Below are positions 24,955 to 38,698 of a DNA stretch of 40,524 bases, one piece after another. The number at the start of each line of letters is the position of its first letter. The stretch's first letter is position 1. The notes below the pieces were generated by a model. It saw only the letters and a program-made list of their open reading frames with translations. It did no database searches and was not told where the DNA came from. Both the position numbers and the translations under genes were made by a program. The stretch comes from Scopulibacillus darangshiensis (GTDB taxonomy: Bacteria; Bacillota; Bacilli; Bacillales; Sporolactobacillaceae): contig NZ_SLXK01000037.1 in NCBI RefSeq assembly GCF_004341035.1, positions 1 to 40,524 on the forward strand, read 5' to 3'.

Positions 24955-25545
24955 TTATACTGGCACTTTTTCAGCCTTTTCCTTTACCATGCCAACAAAA
25001 TATTGATGGAGGCGGTTGTCATCCGTAAGTTCCGGATGGAAAGCTGCTGTCAGATAGTTGCCTTGGCGGCAAGCGACAATATTGCCATCATATTCGGACA
25101 GCACTTCAACATCGGGGCCGACTTCCGAAATATAAGGTGCGCGGATGAAGACGCCAACAAAATTATCGGCAACATGCTTCACCTTTAATTCCGCTTCAAA
25201 GCTCGCGACTTGCCTGCCAAAAGCATTCCGCTTCACATTGATATCCATTAAGGCAAGATGCGGACCTGCTTGATTTTCAATTTGTTTTGCCATTAAGATC
25301 AACCCTGCACAAGTGCCGAACACAGGCTTGTCTTCTGCAAATTCCTTAATCGCATCGAACAAATCATACTTATCCATCAACTTGCGCATCGTTGTGCTTT
25401 CACCGCCGGGAATCACCAGTCCGTCCAAGCCAGCTAATTCATGAACGCGTTTGACAACGGAAACTTCTGTGTCTGATGCCTCAAGGGCTTTAACATGCTC
25501 GCGGACTGCTCCTTGAAGGCCTAAGACACCTATTTTAAAGGTCAT
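24955..25545 (-). CDS. pdxT: Pyridoxal 5'-phosphate synthase glutaminase subunit
   Basis: The 196-residue class I glutaminase supplies ammonia to PdxS. The catalytic cysteine is in FGTCAGLI (about 75-82), and the His-Glu of the triad is in FHPELTDD (about 170). The oxyanion motif PGGEST is at about 45-50. I use the ATG with AAGGGG 9 nt upstream; the TTG two codons earlier is less well placed. It lies 13 nt after pdxS, and the products form the 12+12 PLP synthase complex. The motif GLQGAVREH is at the start. Confidence 0.97.
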   Translation of the reverse strand: MTFKIGVLGLQGAVREHVKALEASDTEVSVVKRVHELAGLDGLVIPGGESTTMRKLMDKYDLFDAIKEFAEDKPVFGTCAGLILMAKQIENQAGPHLALMDINVKRNAFGRQVASFEAELKVKHVADNFVGVFIRAPYISEVGPDVEVLSEYDGNIVACRQGNYLTAAFHPELTDDNRLHQYFVGMVKEKAEKVPV

Positions 25546-25558
25546 TTTCAAAAACCCC

Positions 25559-26443
25559 TTAATGGCTGCGGTCTTGCATACGTTGAGATGGATCTAAGGT
25601 GGACATTTCGATGCCTTTCATTGCTGTCCCCATTCCTTTTGACAACTCTGCAATAAGTGCATAATCTTCGTAGTGTGTTGTTGCTTCGACGATTGCCCTT
25701 GCGAACTGTGCCGGGTTATCGGATTTGAAAATACCTGATCCGACAAAAACGCCATCAGCGCCGAGTTGCATCATTAATGCTGCATCGGCAGGCGTCGCTA
25801 CACCGCCAGCTGCAAAATTAACTACAGGCAGTCGGCCTTCTCTCTTTATTTGTTGGAGGAGCTCATATGGTGCACCAAGTTCCTTTGCTTCGGTCATGAG
25901 TTCATCATCAGACATGCCGGCAACTTTTCGAATTTGGGCATTTACAAGTCTGATGTGGCGAACTGCTTCAACGATATTGCCTGTTCCTGGTTCCCCTTTT
26001 GTTCTTAGCATCGATGCACCTTCACCAATACGCCGAGCCGCTTCGCCAAGATTACGGCAGCCGCAGACAAATGGGACAGTGTAGTCACTTTTTTTAATAT
26101 GATAAACATCATCAGCTGGTGTCAGAACTTCACTTTCGTCAATATAGTCAACACCCATTGCTTCCAAAACACGCGCCTCAGTAATATGGCCGATTCGAGC
26201 CTTTGCCATCACCGGGATGGACACTGCATTCATAACCTCTTCAACAATTCTTGGATCCGCCATACGCGCAACGCCGCCAGCTGCACGGATATCAGCTGGA
26301 ACCCTTTCTAATGCCATTACCGCCACGGCGCCAGCGTCTTCAGCAACCTTTGCTTGTTCCGCATTCACGACATCCATGATGACGCCGCCCTTTTGCATTT
26401 CCGCCATTCCGCGTTTTACACGATCAGTACCTGTTTGAGCCAT
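25559..26443 (-). CDS. pdxS: Pyridoxal 5'-phosphate synthase subunit PdxS
   Basis: The 294-residue TIM barrel makes PLP from ribose 5-phosphate, glyceraldehyde 3-phosphate and ammonia. The N-terminal segment [20 protein letters not shown] and the lysine of VMAKARIGH (near residue 81), which forms the sugar adduct, are present. The second lysine lies in the [10 protein letters not shown] phosphate loop (near 149). [14 protein letters not shown] forms the second phosphate site. The ATG has AAGGAGG 7-8 nt upstream. It lies between dacA and pdxT, as in B. subtilis. Confidence 0.98.
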   Translation of the reverse strand: MAQTGTDRVKRGMAEMQKGGVIMDVVNAEQAKVAEDAGAVAVMALERVPADIRAAGGVARMADPRIVEEVMNAVSIPVMAKARIGHITEARVLEAMGVDYIDESEVLTPADDVYHIKKSDYTVPFVCGCRNLGEAARRIGEGASMLRTKGEPGTGNIVEAVRHIRLVNAQIRKVAGMSDDELMTEAKELGAPYELLQQIKREGRLPVVNFAAGGVATPADAALMMQLGADGVFVGSGIFKSDNPAQFARAIVEATTHYEDYALIAELSKGMGTAMKGIEMSTLDPSQRMQDRSH

Positions 26444-26679
26444 ATCTATTCCTCCTTATTTAAGTAAAAAATAATTTTAGTATTTCATTGTTCTTGTTCC
26501 CCATTGTCGAAAAATGGAGACGACAATATTATATTAACATGAAAAAAACCTAAAGTACCATTGGATTTTGAAAATATTTATCTTTCCGACTGAAATAGTG
26601 GGATTATATCCAATTGCAGACCCCTTTATTTTCTTTCTCAACATGGCCAATCATACATTAGCAGCTGAAATTATTAACG

Positions 26680-26714
26680 AAAACCCCCTTAACAGCAATA
26701 CCTGCACAAGGGGG
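26680..26714 (-). terminator. Terminator of dacA
   Basis: On the minus strand CCCCCTT and AAGGGGG pair around a 17-nt loop that can form a smaller inner stem, followed by TTTTCG. The U-tract is short. Confidence 0.65.
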
Positions 26715-26725
26715 AAATCAATATA

Positions 26726-28093
26726 TCAGAACCAGCCTTTTACCATATCTGCCGCACTGCTAAAGACACCGCTAATAAAATGGCCTGTCGCACGCATAGA
26801 AAGTATAAACCAGTTGGCTTTATCAACGCCTTCTGTTGTGACTACAGGAACTTTAACGTCCTGACCATTCAAATAGCTGTATCCTTTGCCATTTTTTGAA
26901 GATAAAGTTACATAACCTACCTTTTCGCCTTTTTTAACAGGAGCTTCTAATTTACCATCTTCATTCAGCTTAGACTTATCCAAATGAAGGACAGGCTTAT
27001 AACCTTTTTCTTCACCGTTTTTAAGCGCGAGTTTAAGCGAATCCTTAACGGCTATTTTCACTTTATCCTCTTTACCTTTAGTTACAGGAAGTGTCTTATG
27101 TCCTTTAACGGTTTGGCCTTTGTCCATCACCGTTTTAAAACTAAATTGGTTAAAGCCATAATCAAGCAGCTTCCTTGTTTCGTTAAAACGGTCACCTTCG
27201 GAATCCGTACCCATCACAACCGTTATTAAACGGTGGCCGTTTCGCTCTGCCGTTCCTGTAAAACAATAACCCGCTAAATCTGTGTGTCCTGTTTTTAAGC
27301 CGTCAACGCCTTCATAAGTGTATTGATGCATATTGGCGCCAAAGCCCGGCAACATCCAGTTCCAGTTTACCATTTTTATCGGGTTGTCGACTCCTGCAGT
27401 AAACATCTTAATTGGGGTGCTGGCAATTTTCAGAGCATCTGGATAGTCATTCACAATATTATAAGCAAGCTTAGCGATCGCTCTTGCTGAAAGCAGATTA
27501 CTGTCGTTCGGTCCGCCTACAGAGGCAAACTTTCCTAGGTCTTTGTTGCTTAAACCCGAGCTATTAATATATTTGGCATTTTTCATGCCTAGTTTTTTGG
27601 CAGTTTTATTCATCAGTTTAACAAAATTCTTTTCGCTGCCGCCAATTTTTTCAGCAAGGGCAATGGTTGCACCATTTGCAGAATAAATGGCCATTGCTTC
27701 ATAAAGGTCTTTGACAGTATATTGATAATCTTTTCTTAAAGGCACGTTTGAAAATTCACGGTTCTGGGAAATAGTATAGACATAATCACTAATGTTAACC
27801 TTTGTATCCCAGCTGATTTTACCACTATGTATTGCCTTCATTGTCAGATACTCAGTCATCATTTTCGTCATGCTTGCAGGCGGAAGCATTTCATCTGATT
27901 TTTTATTATATAAGATTTGCCCCGTATCCGCATCAACGAGTATAGCTGATTTTGCCTTAACATTGAGATCATCTGTATTTGTATCAGCACTTGCAGATTT
28001 TGGACTTTGGATAATTGCCGCTATTGTTAGAAAAAAGATTAAGCAAAAAACAGCGGATTGCCGCAAACGCTTCTTTAAATTCAACCCTTTCAA
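26726..28093 (-). CDS. dacA: D-alanyl-D-alanine carboxypeptidase (PBP5)
   Basis: The 455-residue enzyme trims the terminal D-Ala from peptidoglycan stems. A signal peptide occupies about residues 10-36 (VFCLIFFLTIAAIIQSPKSASA). The three active-site motifs are SMTK (nucleophile, ASMTKMM, about 74), SAN (YSANGA) and KTG (LKTGHTD). A C-terminal beta-rich domain and an amphipathic helix at the end (GHFISGVFSSAADMVKGWF) anchor it to the membrane outer face. The start is TTG with GGAGGTG 6-7 nt upstream. Confidence 0.96.
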   Translation of the reverse strand: MKGLNLKKRLRQSAVFCLIFFLTIAAIIQSPKSASADTNTDDLNVKAKSAILVDADTGQILYNKKSDEMLPPASMTKMMTEYLTMKAIHSGKISWDTKVNISDYVYTISQNREFSNVPLRKDYQYTVKDLYEAMAIYSANGATIALAEKIGGSEKNFVKLMNKTAKKLGMKNAKYINSSGLSNKDLGKFASVGGPNDSNLLSARAIAKLAYNIVNDYPDALKIASTPIKMFTAGVDNPIKMVNWNWMLPGFGANMHQYTYEGVDGLKTGHTDLAGYCFTGTAERNGHRLITVVMGTDSEGDRFNETRKLLDYGFNQFSFKTVMDKGQTVKGHKTLPVTKGKEDKVKIAVKDSLKLALKNGEEKGYKPVLHLDKSKLNEDGKLEAPVKKGEKVGYVTLSSKNGKGYSYLNGQDVKVPVVTTEGVDKANWFILSMRATGHFISGVFSSAADMVKGWF

Positions 28094-28146
28094 ACCTTAC
28101 ACCTCCGAATGATTTCACACAGTCGCTATTTTACCATAGGGAAAAC

Positions 28147-28175
28147 AAAAAAAATAGGCAAGGGAAACCCTTGCC
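28147..28175 (-). terminator. Terminator of guaB
   Basis: On the minus strand GGCAAGGG and CCCTTGCC pair around TTT, followed by TATTTTTTTT. It separates guaB from dacA. Confidence 0.92.
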
Positions 28176-28187
28176 ACAAAATAGACA

Positions 28188-29728
<1,541 letters not shown>

Positions 29729-29776
29729 GACAACCTTTTGATGTTGAAGTATTCAAAATATAGAGGGGTTTTAATT

Positions 29777-30733
29777 GTGAATGGTTCACGATGTTGGAGT
29801 CGCTTCCATCCTTATCAATCAGTTAGTTTTTGCCAATCGTTTCTAAAGCAATGTTATGGAAAAAAGAAGCTTGCTGAACCAATGACTAATAGTTATAAAA
29901 ACGGTTACCCGCTTTGTTATTATCTTGAGCATGCAAAGCAATACTATTCCCAAGCGGATTGTGCTCCGGATGAAATTAAGCCTGTCTTATTATTCTATGG
30001 CATGGTTCAGTTATTTAAAGCCTGCTTATTAACAGTGGACCCGGATTACCCCGAAAAAACCCATGTTCTTGCTCATGGTGTGTCTTCAAGAAAACGAAAG
30101 AAACAGAGTTATGGCTTCTTAGATGACAGTGTTAAAATACAAAAATTGGGCTTATTTCCACACATCGCTGAACAATTGTTCCACATGAAACCTTTGGAAG
30201 GGCAAAAGGTCACTATGGGTGCCCTGCTTAAAAAAATCCCCGAGCTGCATTCTCTTTTTGAACGGCTTACAGACGCAGGGACACACCGACGCCTAAATCC
30301 CGCATCAGATGGAACATATGCCATTTCATCTTTAATACTGGATGATTTGCATGTGACCGGTAGGCGCTTTGGACAGTTTCTAAAATCATACGGCGGTTTT
30401 ATTCAGGAAAATAAAGCTCACGATCAGATCGTCGTCACATTTAAGGACGAGCCTGATCCTTTTTATTCACCCTTTTTTCATTTTGATGTTACGGGAGACC
30501 TCTACCTTCCGAGACAAAAAGAATGTGAAGATCTGACTTTGACTGAACCGCTTGTTCACTATCTTATTTTATATAACTTAAGCATGATCAGCCGTTATGA
30601 AACAGAGTGGTGGTATGATCTTCATTTCCAAAGGGTCTCTACGGATTTGTCCTTTATAAAATCCTTTTTGGAGGTGACATCTATAAAGGTCCCTTACCTT
30701 GTGGGGCATTATCTCCAAACAATGGAGCGATAA
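29777..30733 (+). CDS. yaaC: YaaC-family protein
   Basis: The 318-residue protein matches YaaC, a Bacillales protein of unknown function encoded between gyrA and guaB. It is soluble, with no signal peptide. Conserved features include the CQSFLKQCY start region, LLFYGMVQLFKA and the C-terminal WWYDLHFQRVS followed by PYLVGHYLQT. I choose GTG at 29777 because GAGGGG lies 8 nt upstream; the longer ATG start adds 13 residues without support. It is divergent from guaB and convergent with gyrA, as in B. subtilis apart from the missing rRNA operon. Confidence 0.88.
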   Translation: MNGSRCWSRFHPYQSVSFCQSFLKQCYGKKKLAEPMTNSYKNGYPLCYYLEHAKQYYSQADCAPDEIKPVLLFYGMVQLFKACLLTVDPDYPEKTHVLAHGVSSRKRKKQSYGFLDDSVKIQKLGLFPHIAEQLFHMKPLEGQKVTMGALLKKIPELHSLFERLTDAGTHRRLNPASDGTYAISSLILDDLHVTGRRFGQFLKSYGGFIQENKAHDQIVVTFKDEPDPFYSPFFHFDVTGDLYLPRQKECEDLTLTEPLVHYLILYNLSMISRYETEWWYDLHFQRVSTDLSFIKSFLEVTSIKVPYLVGHYLQTMER

Positions 30734-30807
30734 TGATAAAATTTTATCCATCAGTAAATCCGGGAATCGGACAGTTCCCTCTCAACTATTTATACATCTA
30801 AACCCTT

Positions 30808-30843
30808 TAAAAAAAGGAACCAAGATTTTAACTTGATTCCTTT
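30808..30843 (-). terminator. Terminator of gyrA
   Basis: On the minus strand GGAATCAAG and CTTGGTTCC pair around a 7-nt loop, followed by TTTTTTT. It also lies about 75 bp past the convergent yaaC stop. Confidence 0.88.
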
Positions 30844-30863
30844 CACACTGGATGGCGTTATCG

Positions 30864-33389
30864 TTAATTTTCTTCGTTGTCTTTTTCTGTATCTATGCCT
30901 GTCTCTTTATCCGTTTCAATGGTGATTTCTTCATCTTTACTTTCTTCAAGATCAAGCTCATCTTCGTCATTTAATATACGGGCAACTGTTGCGACGCCGT
31001 CACCCTCGTCGATTCGGATCAGCTTCACACCCATTGTATTTCTTCCTAAACGGGAAATGCCGGAAACCGCCGTACGAATGATGACCCCGCTTGTGGTAAT
31101 AATCATCAGATCCTCATTTTCTTTAACCGTTCTTAAAGCAATCATATCGCCATTCTTTTCGGTTATGTTGCATGTCTTAATGCCTTTGCCGCCCCTTGTT
31201 TGAATGCGGTATTCATCAATTGGCGTCCTCTTGCCGTAGCCTTTTTCAGTGACGATAAGAACCTCTTCATCCTCTTCAATGATGCCCATCCCGACAACCT
31301 CATCATCCTGAGAAAGGGTAATGCCCTTCACACCAGTTGCCGTTCGGCCCATTGCTCTGACATCGGTTTCTTTAAAGCGGACGGATAATCCCTTTTTCGT
31401 ACCAACTATGACCTCATCATTGCCATCCGTCAAACGAACAGACATCAGCTCATCTTCCTCTTTGACATTAATGGCAAACAGACCGCCTTTTCTAATATGT
31501 GAGAAGGCAGAAAGGGAGGAGCGTTTGGTGATCCCTTTTCTTGTCATGAAAATTAAATAATTGTCCTCAACGAAATCCTCAATTGGAAAGACGGTTGTGA
31601 TATACTCTTCTTTCTCAATTTGAATTAAGTTGATAATCGGAATGCCTTTGGCAGTACGGCCTAATTCAGGAATTTCATAGCCTTTTAACTTATAGACCTT
31701 ACCCTTATTAGTAAAGAACAGGACATTATGATGGGTATTGGTTGTAAACAGGTGTTCAACGAAGTCATTTTCATTCGTCCCCATACCCTGTATCCCTCTG
31801 CCGCCTCGATTTTGGCTCTTGTAGGTATCTATTGGCATACGCTTCACGTAGCCGTTATGGGTAATCGTTATAACGATGTTTTCCCTTGGAATGAGGTCCT
31901 CATCCTCGATCATGTCAAAACCAACGGTGATTTCCGTGCGGCGTTCATCATTATATTTGTCTTTGACTTCGCCTAATTCCTCGCGGATGATCTCCAGGAC
32001 CTTCTCGTCATCGGCTAAGATTGCTCTCAATTCAGCAATTCGAGCTAAAAGTTCTTGGTATTCATTTTCAATTTTGTCCCTTTCTAGACCTGTTAACCGC
32101 TGCAGACGCATGTCCAAAATAGCCTGTGCTTGTTCATGTGACAAGCCAAAGGTTTCCATTAGGCCGGTGCGGGCAATATCTGTTGTCCGCGAATTGCGGA
32201 TTAAATTAATAACCTCATCAAGATGATCAAGCGCAATCCTTAAGCCTTCCAGAATATGTGCCCTTGCTTCAGCTTTATTCAATTCATATTGCGTTCTGCG
32301 TCTAATGACTACCTTCTGGTGGTCAAGATAGTGGACAAGGCATTCTTTCAAATTTAGAACCTTAGGTCTGCCGTTAACAAGGGCTAAGAGATTGATGCCA
32401 AAGCTTGTTTGCAGCGCGGTATGTTTGTATAAATTATTTAGAAGGACATTTGCATTCATATCGCGTCTTACTTCAATCACAATTCTCATGCCGTTTCGGT
32501 CAGACTCGTCTCTTAAATCCGTTATTCCCTCAATCTTTTTATCTCTTACAAGCTCAGCGATCCGTTCGATTAATTTTGCCTTATTAACCTGATATGGGAG
32601 CTCAGTTACAAGGATGGTTTCCTTGCCGTTTGCATGCTGCTCAATTTCTACCTTGGCTCTTAAAATAATAGACCCGCGTCCAGTATGATAAGCCTTTCTG
32701 ATGCCCTCTCGTCCTAGGATTAATCCTGCGGTTGGAAAGTCCGGCCCTGGAATCACTTCCATAAGCTCTGAGATACTTATCTCGGGGTTTCTGCTCAAAG
32801 CAAGAACTCCGTCAATGACCTCCCCCAGCTGATGTGGAGGGATATTTGTGGCCATACCAACTGCGATCCCTGATGCACCATTCACTAGAAGGTTCGGAAA
32901 GCGTGCGGGCAAAACAACTGGTTCCTGCTCTGCGCCGTCATAATTATCTTGGTAATCGATCGTGTCCTTCTTAATGTCACGAACCATTTCCATTGATATT
33001 TTTGACATACGGGCTTCCGTATAACGCATGGCCGCGGCAGAGTCACCATCGATTGAGCCAAAGTTCCCGTGACCATCAACGAGTTCATAGCGATAGCTAA
33101 AATCCTGAGCCATTCGAACCATTGATTCATATACAGCAGAGTCACCATGTGGATGGTATTTACCGATAACTTCGCCGACAATCCTTGCTGACTTTTTGTA
33201 AGCTTTATCGGAAGTCATGCCGAGCTCATTCATTGCGTACAGAATCCGGCGGTGAACCGGCTTCAGACCATCACGAACATCCGGCAAGGCTCGGCTGACG
33301 ATAACGCTCATTGCATAGTCCAAGAAGGACGTCCGCATTTCTTGACTAATATTAACCGGTTTGACTCTTGATTGATCTTGATCTGTCAT
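30864..33389 (-). CDS. gyrA: DNA gyrase subunit A
   Basis: The 841-residue subunit cuts and rejoins DNA in the A2B2 gyrase. The catalytic tyrosine is in [11 protein letters not shown] (near 123). The quinolone-resistance region reads [15 protein letters not shown], with the sensitive-type serine and glutamate. The GyrA box, QNRGGRG (a variant of QRRGGKG), begins the C-terminal DNA-wrapping domain of about 6 beta-blades. The tail is very acidic (about residues 805-841), which in other GyrA proteins modulates supercoiling. It follows gyrB by about 100 nt. Confidence 0.98.
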   Translation of the reverse strand: MTDQDQSRVKPVNISQEMRTSFLDYAMSVIVSRALPDVRDGLKPVHRRILYAMNELGMTSDKAYKKSARIVGEVIGKYHPHGDSAVYESMVRMAQDFSYRYELVDGHGNFGSIDGDSAAAMRYTEARMSKISMEMVRDIKKDTIDYQDNYDGAEQEPVVLPARFPNLLVNGASGIAVGMATNIPPHQLGEVIDGVLALSRNPEISISELMEVIPGPDFPTAGLILGREGIRKAYHTGRGSIILRAKVEIEQHANGKETILVTELPYQVNKAKLIERIAELVRDKKIEGITDLRDESDRNGMRIVIEVRRDMNANVLLNNLYKHTALQTSFGINLLALVNGRPKVLNLKECLVHYLDHQKVVIRRRTQYELNKAEARAHILEGLRIALDHLDEVINLIRNSRTTDIARTGLMETFGLSHEQAQAILDMRLQRLTGLERDKIENEYQELLARIAELRAILADDEKVLEIIREELGEVKDKYNDERRTEITVGFDMIEDEDLIPRENIVITITHNGYVKRMPIDTYKSQNRGGRGIQGMGTNENDFVEHLFTTNTHHNVLFFTNKGKVYKLKGYEIPELGRTAKGIPIINLIQIEKEEYITTVFPIEDFVEDNYLIFMTRKGITKRSSLSAFSHIRKGGLFAINVKEEDELMSVRLTDGNDEVIVGTKKGLSVRFKETDVRAMGRTATGVKGITLSQDDEVVGMGIIEEDEEVLIVTEKGYGKRTPIDEYRIQTRGGKGIKTCNITEKNGDMIALRTVKENEDLMIITTSGVIIRTAVSGISRLGRNTMGVKLIRIDEGDGVATVARILNDEDELDLEESKDEEITIETDKETGIDTEKDNEEN

Positions 33390-33487
33390 CCCTAAAACTC
33401 CTCCTAACTAACAAAAGAAAAACTGACCAGCGGGCAATAATTCTTGCAGGGCATGTCCAAAAGTGAGGATCAAACCTTTTGAAACCC

Positions 33488-35434
<1,947 letters not shown>

Positions 35435-35474
35435 TCAGAGGTGTTTTAACACCTGACATTCTATATTTTAATCA

Positions 35475-35726
35475 TTACGCCAGATTCATCGCGGATTGTG
35501 ACCGTCGCTTTAACGTTGCCGGAGAGAAAGGAGAAAGATAAATGCCGCCATCTGTAAAAACGACGGATTTTGTCATTTGCTGCCCGATATCATGCATCAC
35601 TTTTTTATCTTCCAATGTCATTAACAGAGTTTGATTGCCCAGGTCTTCCTTCATTCGTTCGTAATCAAAAATGGCAATGACTTCGGTTGACCGGATGATT
35701 ATATCTTCCCCTAGATGGATAAACAT
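35475..35726 (-). CDS. remB: RemB (YaaB), extracellular matrix regulator family
   Basis: The 83-residue protein matches RemB/YaaB (DUF370), found between recF and gyrB in Bacillales. In B. subtilis it supports matrix gene expression and biofilm formation. The start MFIHLGEDIIIRSTEVIAIF and the C-terminal SPATLKRRS, with a long variable middle, fit the family. GAGGTG lies 5 nt upstream of the ATG. It begins 9 nt after recF, so the two are co-transcribed. Confidence 0.92.
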   Translation of the reverse strand: MFIHLGEDIIIRSTEVIAIFDYERMKEDLGNQTLLMTLEDKKVMHDIGQQMTKSVVFTDGGIYLSPFSPATLKRRSQSAMNLA

Positions 35727-35735
35727 TGGAACACC

Positions 35736-36863
35736 TCATTCTTTGGGCTCTGAAATCTTGCCGCTGGCAACAAAAAATGATGCCGCATGTTTTAACATAT
35801 TGTGATCAATACCATCAGTATTGGTTGTTGTTACAAATGTCTGGACCTTTTCTTTAAAGGTTTTAAGCAGATGAGTTTGCCTGAAATCATCCAGCTCGCT
35901 TAAAACATCATCAAGCAAAAGCAATGGATATTCACCGACTTCATTTTTGATTAATTCTATTTCTGCCAGTTTCAAAGAAAGAGCCGTTGTCCTTTGCTGC
36001 CCTTGTGAACCAAATGTTTGGACATCTCTTCCGTTCACAAGAAACTGCAAATCATCCCGATGGGGCCCAAGCAAAGTCATGCCTCTGTCAATTTCCCTTT
36101 CTCTCACACGCCCAAAAGCCTCTTCATAACCTTCTTTTATCTTTGACAATTCCATATCTTCTAATACGTCAACGGCACTTGATTTGTATATGATTTCCAA
36201 GTCCTCAAGTCCCCTGCTGATGCTAGCATGAACAGGGATCGCCCATTTTCTGAGTAAAGTGATGAAGTGGAAGCGTCTAAAAGTGAGCTCGGCAGCCAAG
36301 TCTATCAACTGTTCTGTCATGATGGCAAGCATGGGATCGGACGCTTTATTTCTATTCCTAGACATATCTTTAAGCAATGCATTACGTTGATGCAACACTT
36401 TTTGGTACTGGCTTAAATCATGAATATAGACCGGTTGTATCTGACCGATCTCCATGTTAATAAAACGCCGTCTGCCGCTTGGGCTGCCCTTAACAAGATT
36501 AAGATCCTCCGGTGCGAACATCACGACATTGCAGACACCAACGTATTGACTCAACTTCCTTTGTTCAAGGTGATTAACCTTCACCTTCTTTCCTTTTTTC
36601 GAAAGGATAAGTTCAAGAGGGACCGTACCGCTGCTCTTTTTTAACCTACCTTCTATTTTACCATAATCTTCGTCCCATTTGATTAATTCTTTATCATTGG
36701 ATGTCCGATGTGAATTAGCCATTGCTAAAACATAAATGGCCTCAAGCAAATTTGTTTTTCCTTGGGCATTTTCCCCCAAAAAAACATTAACTGATGGATT
36801 AAATGTTATCGTCGCACTTTCATAATTACGAAAGTGCGACAGTTTTATAGACTCAAGTATCAA
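35736..36863 (-). CDS. recF: DNA replication and repair protein RecF
   Basis: The 375-residue SMC-like ATPase binds gapped DNA and helps RecR/RecO load RecA. Walker A is GENAQGKTN (about 30-38); the ABC signature appears as [10 protein letters not shown], followed by Walker [13 protein letters not shown] choose TTG at 36863 ([14 protein letters not shown]), because it aligns exactly with the B. subtilis N-terminus and has AGGGGGA 5-6 nt upstream. The GTG 18 nt earlier overlaps the yaaA stop (GTGA). The preceding gene is the S4-domain yaaA. Confidence 0.95.
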   Translation of the reverse strand: MILESIKLSHFRNYESATITFNPSVNVFLGENAQGKTNLLEAIYVLAMANSHRTSNDKELIKWDEDYGKIEGRLKKSSGTVPLELILSKKGKKVKVNHLEQRKLSQYVGVCNVVMFAPEDLNLVKGSPSGRRRFINMEIGQIQPVYIHDLSQYQKVLHQRNALLKDMSRNRNKASDPMLAIMTEQLIDLAAELTFRRFHFITLLRKWAIPVHASISRGLEDLEIIYKSSAVDVLEDMELSKIKEGYEEAFGRVREREIDRGMTLLGPHRDDLQFLVNGRDVQTFGSQGQQRTTALSLKLAEIELIKNEVGEYPLLLLDDVLSELDDFRQTHLLKTFKEKVQTFVTTTNTDGIDHNMLKHAASFFVASGKISEPKE

Positions 36864-36877
36864 AGGGATTCCCCCTG

Positions 36878-37096
36878 TCACCTCTGTACAATATAATTTC
36901 CGATATTCTCTATCGTTATTTGATCGCCTGCGTATAATTTTTTCCCTCTGCGATTGTCCGGTTCATTGTTAATCCAAACGCTGTTTTCTGACAAAAACCA
37001 CTTAGCTTGCCCCCCGGTATCAATGACTCCAGTATATTTTAACAATTGGCCAAGAGTAATGTAATCCTGTCCAGGAAGAATTTCCACCTTTTCCAT
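36878..37096 (-). CDS. yaaA: YaaA, S4-domain RNA-binding protein
   Basis: The 72-residue protein is a single S4-like RNA-binding fold ([20 protein letters not shown] and [16 protein letters not shown]), the YaaA/RlbA family located between dnaN and recF. B. subtilis YaaA has been linked to ribosome assembly. The ATG has GGAGG 8 nt upstream; a GTG one codon earlier is the alternative. It nearly abuts recF. Confidence 0.92.
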   Translation of the reverse strand: MEKVEILPGQDYITLGQLLKYTGVIDTGGQAKWFLSENSVWINNEPDNRRGKKLYAGDQITIENIGNYIVQR

Positions 37097-37147
37097 CACT
37101 GCTGCCTCCTTTTACTATTGATTGCTCGGGTCCCGATATACGGACAA

Positions 37148-37180
37148 AGCATCCACCTGCCAAAAAACCTGGTGGATGCT
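37148..37180. other. Inverted repeat between dnaN and yaaA
   Basis: AGCATCCACC (37148-37157) and GGTGGATGCT (37171-37180) form a perfect 10-bp stem with a 13-nt loop. Only TTTG follows on the minus strand, so it would be a partial terminator or an mRNA-stability hairpin limiting yaaA-recF expression after dnaN. Confidence 0.6.
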
Positions 37181-37227
37181 AAAATCTGTTATTTATCAAC
37201 ATTTATCTATGCTGGCTTTTTTTAAAA

Positions 37228-38409
37228 TCAGTAAGTCCTGACAGGAAGAATAAGCATAAGGATGCCGTCATCACCGACGGGCCGAATTAAAAATGGCCTC
37301 ATTGCTCCGGTAAAGCTTATGCGGATATCCTGAGAATCAACCTTGCTTAATGCATCCATCATATATTTTGCACTGAAAGAGATTTTCAATTCTTCTCCCT
37401 TTATTTCTTCAGCCTGGACATTTTCAAACACCCGCCCAAGCTCCGGCGATTGCGATGAAATTTCAACCTCGCCAGACAAAGTGCGGAATTTAACGACATT
37501 ATTTCGTTCCTCTTTGGCTAGCAATGACGCACGATCAATAGCCTGAAGAAATCCTTTTGTCGATATAACGATGTCTGTTTTGCTTTCATTTGGTATTAGA
37601 CGGTCGGTATCCGGATAGTTGCCATCGAGCAACCGTGAGAAAAATTGCAAGTTTTTGGCCTTAAATAATATTTGGCTTTCCGTAATAACAATGCTAACAG
37701 CCTCACCGCTGTTGTCATCTAATATCTTGGACAGCTCGTTTAAACTTTTCCCTGGGATAACAATGTTACGATAAGTTGCGTTCTCGGCAGATTCGACGGC
37801 AACCGACCTTGATGCCAACCGGTGGCTGTCAGTCGCTACACAATCCAGTTTACCATTTTGGATGTTCCAGTTTACACCTGTCAACACCGGGCGTGTTTCT
37901 GAGGTGGACACTGCGAATACAGTTTGTCTTATCAAATGTTTTAATAAATCCGTTTTGATCGTAATGATATTTTCCTCTTCAATTTGAGGAAGTCTTGGGT
38001 ATTCTTCAGGATCCAGGCCATTAAGATTAAATTCGGATGATCCCGAGGTTATTCTTGTAATTAAACGTGAATCTGCCTCAATGTTTACAGTATCGCTCGG
38101 CAATTTTTTTACAATATCCGAAAAAACCCTTGCTTGCAAAACAATGCTGCCCGGTTTTTCAATCGATACATACTCTTCATCATCTTCTTCTAATGGAATA
38201 TAAGCCTTAATTGATACATCAGAATCGCTTCCGGTTAAGGTAATGCCATCGAGTCCAGCATTAATTTTAATCCCTGTTAAAATCGGAATGGTTGTCCGTG
38301 ATGAAACAGCCTTCATCACATGATTAACGCCCTCTACTAACTTATCTTTGGAAATGGAAAATTTCATGGCAAGAGATGTTTCCTGGTTTTGATCCGCAGT
38401 ATCTTGCAT
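37228..38409 (-). CDS. dnaN: DNA polymerase III sliding clamp, beta subunit
   Basis: The 393-residue ring-forming clamp keeps the polymerase on DNA. The three-domain body begins at MKFSISKDKLVEGVNHVMKA and ends with the family tail RPFLIRPVGDDGILMLILPVRTY. The first ATG (38409) has a near-perfect AGGAGGG 6-7 nt upstream and adds 15 polar residues (MQDTADQNQETSLAM) before the usual start at 38364. The second ATG has only AGGAAAC about 11 nt upstream. The ribosome-binding site therefore favours the longer form, which is unusual for DnaN. Confidence 0.95.
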   Translation of the reverse strand: MQDTADQNQETSLAMKFSISKDKLVEGVNHVMKAVSSRTTIPILTGIKINAGLDGITLTGSDSDVSIKAYIPLEEDDEEYVSIEKPGSIVLQARVFSDIVKKLPSDTVNIEADSRLITRITSGSSEFNLNGLDPEEYPRLPQIEEENIITIKTDLLKHLIRQTVFAVSTSETRPVLTGVNWNIQNGKLDCVATDSHRLASRSVAVESAENATYRNIVIPGKSLNELSKILDDNSGEAVSIVITESQILFKAKNLQFFSRLLDGNYPDTDRLIPNESKTDIVISTKGFLQAIDRASLLAKEERNNVVKFRTLSGEVEISSQSPELGRVFENVQAEEIKGEELKISFSAKYMMDALSKVDSQDIRISFTGAMRPFLIRPVGDDGILMLILPVRTY

Positions 38410-38444
38410 GAGTGTCCCTCCTATATATAATCTTTTTAAAAAAA

Positions 38445-38537
38445 TAGTAGTAATAATAGTAGGTGCTGTGAATTTGTGAATAACTCGTTTTTTTCAAGAT
38501 GCAAAGACCTATCCACATGTGGATAGGTTGTGAATAA
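38445..38537 (+). other. oriC unwinding element: DnaA-trios and DnaA boxes
   Basis: In the dnaA-dnaN gap the plus strand reads TAG TAG TAA TAA TAG TAG (38445-38462), GTGC, then the DnaA boxes TGTGAATTT (weak) and TGTGAATAA (38475-38483). A perfect palindrome of two boxes, ctatccaca and tgtggatag (38509-38526), and another TGTGAATAA (38529-38537) follow. The AT-rich stretch TATATATAATCTTTTTAAAA lies just to the left. This is the DnaA-trio layout defined in B. subtilis, where DnaA loads from the box onto the TAG strand to open the duplex. Confidence 0.88.
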
Positions 38538-38698
38538 AGTTATGAACGATGCCACAACTTACTCACATATGTGTTGATAACTATTAGGCATGTGAAAGTA
38601 TCGAAGTGGAACGCCATAAGAGTAATATTGAATTTCAAAGAGGTGGTATATGATTTTCAAAGGTAAAATAGCAAGCTAACCAGTAAATCTTTTGACTA

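Noticed and set aside
26568-26864. A 98-residue frame overlapping the dacA 3' end
   Set aside because: It crosses the dacA terminator and has no recognisable features.
31876-32226. A 116-residue serine-rich frame antisense to gyrA
   Set aside because: The Ser/Arg-rich composition is typical of antisense to a conserved gene; gyrA is intact.
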